64,000 nucleotides of DNA, taken from NCBI RefSeq assembly GCF_902635505.1, contig NC_045426.1, positions 564,845,818 to 564,909,817 on the forward strand. The letters run 5' to 3'. Under the pieces are notes generated by a model. That model was not told the DNA's origin and ran no database searches. It saw nothing but the letters and a program-made list of their open reading frames with translations. Position 1 is the first letter of the stretch, and every line of letters begins with the position of its first letter. The position numbers were made by a program, and so were the translations under genes. Below, piece after piece: positions 57,538 through 64,000 of the stretch. This DNA is from Sarcophilus harrisii (Eukaryota; Chordata; Mammalia; Dasyuromorphia; Dasyuridae).

Positions 57538-60466
57538 TAACAAAAACCATATGATTACCTCAAGAGATGCAGAAAAAGCATTTGATAAAATCCAACATCC
57601 ATTCCTATTCAAAAGACTTGAGAGTATAGGAATAAATGGACTTTTTCCTTAAAATAGTCAGTAGTGTCTATTTAAAACCATCAGCAACTATCACATGTAA
57701 TGGGGATAAACTGGAACCATTCCCAATTAGATCAGGGGTGAAACAAGGTTGCCCACTATCACCATTACTTTCCAATATTGTATTAGAAATGTTAGCCTTG
57801 GAAAAAAGAGAACAAAAAGAGATTAAAGAAATTAGAGCAGGTAATGAGGAAACCAAATTATCACTCTTTGCAGATGATATGATGGTATAGTTAGAGAACC
57901 CAGGAGAATCAAACAAAAACCTACTAGAAATAATCCACAACTTTAGCAAAGTTGCAGGATACAAAATAAATCCACAGAAATCCTCAGCATTTTTATACAT
58001 CACTAACAAAATGAAACAGCAAGAGATACAAAGAGAAATTTCATTTAAAATAACTGCTGATAGTCTAAAATATTTGGAAATCTATTGCCAAGGGAAAGTC
58101 AGGAACTATATGAGCAAAACTACAAAACACTTTCCACTCAATTAAAGTCAGAGTTAAACAGAGTTAAAAGATTGGAAAAATATCAAGTGCTCTCCGGTAG
58201 GTTGAACGAATATAATAAAGATGACAATACTACCTAAACTAATCTATTTATTTAGTACTTTACCAATTAAACACTCAAGAAAGTATTTTAATGACCTAGA
58301 AAAAAAAAAAAAACAACATTCATCTGGAAGAACAAAAGGTCAAGAATTTCAAGAATACTAATGAGGGAAAAAAAAAAAAAAAAGCAAAGGAAGGCAGCCT
58401 AGCTGTACGGGATCTAAAACTATATTACAAAGCAACAGTCATTAAAACCATTTGGTACTGGCTAAGAAATAGACTAGTTGATCAGTGGAATAGGTGAGGT
58501 TCACAAGACAAAATAGTCAATGACTATAGCAATCTCGTGTTTGATAAACCCAAAGATCTCAGTTTTAGGCATAAGAATTCACTATTTGATAAAAACTGCT
58601 GGGAAAATTGGAAACTCGCATGGCAGAAACTAGGCATTGATCCCTATCTAATACTATATCAAGGTAAGGTCAAAATGGATTCATGATCTATACATAAAGG
58701 ATGATATACTAAACAAATTGGAAGAACATAGGATAATTTAACTCTCAGACCTGTGGAAGAAGAAGGAATTTGTGACCAAAGAAGAACTAGAGACTGTGAT
58801 GTCCAGGCTAGCTTTCTGTAGTTCCTCTGGAAGGGCCTTGGTCTCATCAGGATAGTCACCACAAAGATGGACAAGAATAGAGTCCAAAGTCTTTATGGTC
58901 TCCTTCACAGTCTGTGTCTGTCATAGTCTGATCCAGTCTCCTCCAGCAGTCTGACAGTTTGACAGTCTCAACCAGTCTGAATCTGACTTTGGGACAAAGT
59001 CCCAAGTCTCTCAGTCCTTAAACACCCTATTATAATTACATCATTACAGCATACTGATTAGATTGCTAGAGTGAATATATCATATCACACTAGAGTGATT
59101 ATATCATATCATATTAGATATATGTGAACTAGAGAACCATTATAGCATCAATTCCACTGAGTTAACACCTTGTTTTATATTTCTCCAGAGTTCTGGCCCT
59201 CTATAAGAGATCATTATTGATCACAAAATAGATAACTTTCTAATTGTATTAAGTTTAAAAGTTTATACATATATGTATATGTATATATACATACACAAAA
59301 CTAATGCAGACAAGATTAGAAAGGAAGCAATAAACTGGGAATAGTTTTACATCAAAGGTTCTGATAAAGGCCTCATTTCTAAAATATAGAGAATTGACTC
59401 AGATTTATAAGGAATCAAGTCATTCTCCAATTGATAAATAATCTAAGGATATGAACAGACAATTTTAGGATGAAGAAATGAAAACTATAGATTTCTAGTC
59501 ATATAAGAGGGTACTCTAAATCATTACTGATCAAAGAAATGCAAATTAAGACAACTCATATTCCACTACACACCTGTCAGATTGGCTAAGATGACAGTAC
59601 AAGATAATGATAAAAGTTGGAGAGGATGTGGGAAAACTGGGACACTGTTACATTGTTGGTGGAGTTGTGAATACATCCAGTCATTCTGGAGAGCAATTTG
59701 GAACTATGCTCAAAAAGTTATCAAACTGTGTATAGCCTTTAACCCAGCAGTGTTTCTACTGGGCTTATAGTCCAAAGAGATAGTAAAGGTGGGAAAGGGA
59801 CCCACATGTGCAAAAAAATATCTGGGGCAGCCCTTTTTGTAGTGACCAGAAATAGAAAACTCAATGGATGCCCATCAATTCGAGAATGGCTGAATAAATT
59901 ATGTTATATGTTATGGTATGGAATGTTATGGAATATTATTCTTCTGTAAGAAACAACCAATAAGATGGTTTCAGAAAGACCTGAAGATACTTATATGAAC
60001 TGATGCTAAGTGAAATTAGCAGAACCAGGAGATCTTTATACATGGCAACAATACTATATGATGATCAATTCTGATGGACATGGCTCTCTTCAACAATGTG
60101 ATGATGCAAACCAGTTCCAATTCTTCAGTGATGAAGAGAGCCATCTACATCCAGATAGAGAACTGAATGTGGACCACAACATAGCATTTTCACTCTGTTG
60201 CTTGCTTGCATTTTGTTTTCTCAGGTTTTTTTTTTAAATCTAATTTCTCTTGTGCAGCAAGATAACTGTATAAATATATACACATATATTTGATTTAATA
60301 TATATTGTAACATATTTAACATGTATTGGACTACTTGCCATCTAGGGGAGGGGAAAAGGGGAAGGAGAGGAAAATATGGAAGAGAAGGTTTTGCAAGGGT
60401 CAGTGTTGTAAAATTACCCATGCATATATTTTGTAACTAAAAAGCTATAATGAAAAAAAAAAAAAA
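57538..60466 (+). mobile_element. L1 from reverse-transcriptase domain to A tail, split by an LTR
   Basis: It begins in ORF2 at 'accatatgattacctcaaga', just before the RT core. A frame at 57,636-57,890 shows [20 protein letters not shown] and the catalytic box FADDMMV (the F/YADD motif). The C-terminal ORF2 follows with WRGCGKTGTLLHCWWSCE at about 59,615, then the 3' UTR and A tail to 60,466. Endonuclease and ORF1 are missing. Several stops and frameshifts make it inactive. An LTR occupies 58,795-59,206. Confidence 0.9.
58795..59206 (-). mobile_element. fossil solo LTR inserted in L1 ORF2
   Basis: About 412 bases interrupt the L1 text 'gaagaactagagatcatt' (compare 38,735). The + strand starts 'tgtgatgtccaggctagc'. 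The reverse complement starts close to 'tatagagggccagaactctg' and holds 'gagaaatataaaacaagg'. Size, TG-type start and a short duplicated target ('agaga' on both sides) fit a solo LTR of a marsupial endogenous retrovirus, class not determined. No internal region. It is younger than the L1 it sits in. Confidence 0.7.
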
Positions 60467-61395
60467 AAGAAATTCAAAAAGTGAAGATGGGAATTCAAGT
60501 CAGCACGCTCTCTACCCAAGATCAAAATGGCTTAATCCATTCTGAAACTGTTCTTCCAAATCTCCTTTGACTTTATTTTCCCCAAATTTCTTTGTCCTGC
60601 CTCAAATTTCCCAACTTTGTTTTTCATCAACTATGGATGATCTCTCACTACTTCTCCTTGATTTTATCATTCAAGCATCCTTTCCCACTTCTCCCCATTC
60701 CTGGCCTCTCCCCAACCATTTGTCAAAACAACTCTGTTTTCTCCCTCCTTCTTCTATCTACAAAAATGGCCTCTTTCCAAGATATCCCTCAATGCCATAC
60801 TTGAATTTTGTCTGCGACCTTTACTCCTTAACAAAGGTTCCTTTTGGCAGCGAGAACACCTCATTGTGATCCTTCACAATCTTTGCACCTCATCTTTGCT
60901 TTCCTGAATCTCATCAGGCGACTACATCAGTAGTACCTGGATTAATCTGAGCTCCATCACCCGTGTGTGACCATGGAAAATTCACACCCCGTGCAAGATT
61001 CCCCTTCTTCCTTTATAAAAGGAGGGAATTGAACCACATGGCCCCAGTGTTATCCTCAACGACTTCCTGTCACCCACAGAAACACGCGTGTCACAGTGAA
61101 CGGGAGGAAACAAGCCTTTCTATTGTGCCCACACTGTCCGGCCCTGAGCTAAGTAGTTTACAAGAATCACTTCATTTGATCCAATCCATTAAAATGTGAT
61201 TGGAACTTTCAAGGGATTCTCTGCTTTATTCAGAGAATAAGGAACCATTAAAGCTTTTAAAGAACAAAAGTACCAACGTTGGAAGGAGAGCTTTAAAAAA
61301 AAAAAAAAATCAGTGAGGGAGGAGGTCAGGAATCAAGGAAGACCAAGGAAGACTTCTTACTTTACTACAGGCAGAGTGGCAGGAAGAAGAAGGAC
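60467..61395. other. intergenic sequence before the tandem array
   Basis: About 0.9 kb, pyrimidine-rich in 60,560-60,780. A MIR-like stretch lies near 61,110-61,200 ('ctgagctaagtagtttacaa', 'cacttcatttgatccaat'). No gene is recognised. GC content begins to rise after 60,960. Confidence 0.55.
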
Positions 61396-62830
61396 GGAAA
61401 CAGTGTCCCAGCATCCTTTGGGAACGCAGCCTCTGGGAGGACCGAAAAAGTAAAGAAGCGAGCGTGAAGTCTAACTTCCTGCAGGGGGCGTACACTGTCA
61501 GTAGCGAGCCGTGTCCCAGCATCCTTCAGGAGAGCACGCCCTGGGAGGCAGGGCCAGAAGGAAAGCAAGAAGCAACCTCTCAGAAGTCTTTGAGAGCCCA
61601 GGCACGGGGAGAAAGGCAGGAAGTAAGAAAGCGAGGGGGGTGGCTAGCTTCCTGCAGGGGGCGCACGCTGTCAGTAGCGAGCCGTGTCCCAGCATCCTTC
61701 AGGAGAGCACGCCCTGGGAGGCGGGGCCAGAAGGAAAGCAAGAAGCAACCTCTCAGAAGTCTTTGAGAGCCCAGGCACTGGGAGAAAGGCAGGAAGTAAG
61801 AAAGCGAGGGGGGTGGCTAGCTTCCTCAGGGGGTGATCGGGGAGCCCCAAACCGCCCTGGGAGGGGGGCCAGAAGGGCAAGGCAACCCCAGAGTTTTGGA
61901 GCCCAGGCACTGGAAAGGCAGGAAGAAGGCGGGGGGTGGCTAACTTCCTGCAGGGCACGCTGTCGGCAAGCGGTGTCCCGCATCCTTCAGGAGGAAGCCC
62001 CCTGGGAGGCCGGGGCCAGAAGGGGAAAAAACCTCTCAGGTCTTTGAGCCCAGGCACTGGGGAAAAGGCAGGAAGTAAGGCGGGGTGGCTGGCTTCCTGC
62101 AGGGGCCCTGTCAGTGGCGGGCCGGTCCCAATCCTTCAGGAGGCACGCCCTGGGAGGCGGGGCCAGAAGGAAACAAAACCCTCTCAAGTCTTTGAGGCCC
62201 AGGAGGGAGAAAGGCAGGAGTAAGGCGGGGGGTGGCTGCTTCCTGCGAGGGCAACGTCGGGGAGCCGTGTCCCAGCATCTCAGGAGAGCACGCCCTGGGA
62301 GGCGGGGCCAGAAGGAAAGCAAGAAGCAACCTCTCAGAAGTCTTTGGGAGCCCAGGCACTGGGAGAAAGGCAGGAAGTAAGAAAGCGAGGGGGGTGGCTA
62401 GCTTCCTGCAGGGGGCGCACGCTGTCAGTAGCGAGCCGTGTCCCAGCATCCTTCAGGAGAGCACGCCCTGGGAGGCGGGGCCAGAAGGAAAGCAAGAAGC
62501 AACCTCTCAGAAGTCTTTGGGAGCCCAGGCACTGGGAGAAAGGCAGGAAGTAAGAAAGCGAGGGGGGTGGCTAGCTTCCTGCAGAGGGCGCACACTGTCA
62601 GTAGCGAGCCGTGTCCCAGCATCCTTCAGGAGAGCACGCCCTGGGAGGCGGGGCCAGAAGGAAAGCAAGAAGCAACCTCTCAGAAGTCTTTGAGAGCCCA
62701 GGCACGGGGAGAAAGGCAGGAAGTAAGAAAGCGAGGGGGGTGGCTAACTTCCCGCCAGAGCCTCACACTCCCTCAGCAGTGAGCAGCTCCCCAAAGACCT
62801 TCAGGAGAGGGTGTGCTTGAGGGCGGAAGG
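61396..62830. repeat. CpG-rich 173-base tandem array with CTCF-like motifs
   Basis: Units start ('cttcctgcaggggg') at 61,475, 61,648, 61,821, 61,944, 62,093, 62,239, 62,402, 62,575 and, degenerate, 62,748. Four steps are exactly 173 bases; the four middle steps are 123, 149, 146 and 163. Degenerate part-units lie at both edges. An intact unit has about eight CpG sites and reads 'gtgtcccagcatccttcagg', 'gagcacgccctgggaggcgg', 'ctctcagaagtctttg'. 'cctgcagggggcgcac' resembles the CTCF core consensus and is intact at 61,651, 62,405 and 62,578 (with A for one G), and nearly so at 61,478. Because 173 is not a multiple of three, the long open frames through it are not coding. Confidence 0.9.
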
Positions 62831-62839
62831 AAGGAAGGA

Positions 62840-64000
62840 AGATGTCTGGCCAGAAGAAGCTTCAGTAGTCGCTGGTGCTTTACGCGGAGGAATCGGAGCC
62901 CAAGTCGGACAGGGAGGCTGGAGTGGAAGTGGCTGGAAGGGTGACAGGAGCGGAGGAAAAAGGTGGCTTGGTGTGTGATGTTTTCTTCATCCCCTTCTTC
63001 GTAATCATTTTGATCTCTCAAATAGCGAAAAATCATCTCCATAGGCTTCAGACACTCCGAAGGTGCCGATTGGAAGACCAAAAAGCCACAGGCTGATGCC
63101 CTAAAAGGGTTTTCAGAACCGGAAAAGAGAGATCCTCAGGAGTTGCTTGCCTCTTTCTTGGAGAGTCAGGAGCCTGTCTTCTTTTTTTCTTTCTTGTATT
63201 ATTTTTTAAACAATTATAGCTTTTTATTGACAGTATTTTTATGCCTGGGTAATTTTTTATATTATCCCTTGCGCTCACTTCTGTTCCGACTTTTCCCTTC
63301 CCTCCCTCTACCCCCTCCTCTAGATGGCAGGCAGTCTTATACGTGTTTAATATGTTATAATATATCTTAGATACAATATATGTGTGCAGAAGGGAGCAGT
63401 TCTCTTGTTGCACAGGAAGAATTGGATTCATAAGGTAAAAATAACCTGGGGAAAAAAAACAAATGCAAACAGTTTGCACTCATTTCCTAGAGTTCATTTC
63501 TTGGTGTAGCTGATAAGGTCCATCTTTGATCAATTGGAACCGAGTTAGATCTTCTCTTTGTCTAAGATATCCACTTCCATCAGAATATATACTCATATAG
63601 TGTTGTTGTTGAAGTGTATAATGATCTCCTGGTCCTGCTCATTTCACTCAGCATCAGTTCGTGTAAGTCTCTCCAGGACTCTCTGAAATCATCCTGCTGG
63701 TCATTTCTTACAGAACAATAATATTCCAACCATTCTCCAATTGATGAGCATCCATTCATTTTCCAGTTTCTAGCCACTACAAAAAGGGCTGCCACAAACA
63801 TCTTGGGGCATACAGGTCCCTTTCTGTTCTTTAGTATCTCCTTGGGGTATAAGCCCAGTAGTAGCACTGCTAGATCAAAGGGTATGCACAGTTTGATAAC
63901 TTTTTGGGCATAATTCTGGATTGAGGAGCCTGTCTTCTGATGAGATTAACATCCCCCCAGAGCCACCTGGCAAGTGCTCAAGTCACCTCCAGGACAAGAT
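62840..64000 (+). pseudogene. SAP30BP retrocopy, 5' part, running off the window
   Basis: SAP30BP is a nuclear protein that works with RBM17 in splicing of short introns and also binds SAP30. From the ATG at 62,841 the frame reads MSGQKKLQ, a stop, then SLVLYAEESEPKSDREAGVE and EEKGGL, against MAGKKNVLSSLAVYAEDSEP and EEKGGL in human. Codons for the next ~29 residues lie on the opposite strand at about 62,971-63,057. Sense resumes with KKPQADALKGFSEPEKRDPQ and ELLASF. After an L1 insertion (63,183-63,923) it continues DEINIPPEPPGKCSSHLQDK to the window edge. It is intronless over what would be several exons. The in-frame stop, inversion and L1 make it dead. The last degenerate tandem unit overlaps its 5' untranslated region. 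Confidence 0.9.
63183..63923 (-). mobile_element. antisense 5'-truncated L1 with perfect 15-base target duplication
   Basis: 'aggagcctgtcttct' stands at 63,168-63,182 and again at 63,924-63,938. Between them lie a T-rich run and the reversed L1 3' UTR ('cctctagatggcaggcagtc'). The minus-strand ORF2 end follows (FVAALFVVARNWKMNGCSSI, then EMSRTRRSLYTSTTTLYEYI). It lacks a short ORF2 stretch (about 14 codons, NKLWYMNIME in other copies). The perfect duplication suggests it is one of the younger insertions. Confidence 0.95.

Noticed and set aside
61475-62760. Regular repeats considered as a CRISPR array
   Set aside because: Units are 173 bases with no repeat/spacer alternation, in a vertebrate genome with LINEs and spliced genes.
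61464-62782. Long overlapping open frames on both strands through the GC-rich array (up to 178 codons)
   Set aside because: They repeat with the 173-base unit, which shifts frame at every unit. The 'peptides' are the same unit read in turn in three frames. GC-rich, stop-poor repeat, not genes.

Overview
The window is nuclear DNA from a marsupial. It is AT-rich and dominated by interspersed repeats. Three things point to a metatherian: the L1 subfamily with its recurrent 3' end (a 'gccatctaggggaggggg' block followed by 'attacccatgcatat' and an A tail), tRNA-core SINEs ending in 'ctatccactgcaccacctagctgcc'-type tails, and many old L2, MIR and HAL1-like fragments. I cannot fix the genus. The repeat types suggest an Australasian marsupial slightly more than an opossum, but that is from memory.

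Bases 1-13,750 hold the 3' half of one real multi-exon host gene, WRNIP1, on the + strand: four coding exons with proper splice sites, a stop codon at 13,223-13,225 and an AATAAA at 13,726. A fossil LTR lies directly downstream in the same orientation. Bases 14,400-36,000 are a gene desert of nested LINE debris. It includes a 4.6 kb antisense L1 (22,345-26,990), HAL1-like pieces, a 5'-truncated sense L1 (30,793-32,385), a block of antisense LINE DNA bounded by three copies of one 16-base target sequence (32,631-34,018), and a pure-pyrimidine heptamer array (34,871-35,045).

The accessory interest lies at 35,400-53,600 and 61,400-64,000. Two opposed segments, about 35,470-37,850 (+) and 51,690-53,610 (-), are copies of each other, including an old LINE 3' end and the first ~140 codons of a SART1-like coding sequence. 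In the right-hand copy the SART1 part runs straight into an intronless, nearly full-length CACTIN coding sequence, forming a chimeric SART1::CACTIN retrocopy (49,559-52,121, minus strand). It has a frameshift and a premature stop. In the left-hand copy the SART1 part ends near the same codon, then continues into unrecognised sequence and an A tail.

At the right end a GC- and CpG-rich tandem array with a 173-base unit (61,400-62,830) abuts a SAP30BP retrocopy that leaves the window. Several units carry a CTCF-like motif. In the retrocopy a block of 29 codons is cleanly inverted in place, and a later L1 insertion has a perfect 15-base target duplication. The three parent genes (SART1, CACTIN, SAP30BP) all encode spliceosome-associated proteins. 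I treat this as coincidence of retrocopied germline mRNAs rather than a system. Apart from WRNIP1 I see no gene likely to be functional, and no CRISPR array, tRNA, rRNA or operon.
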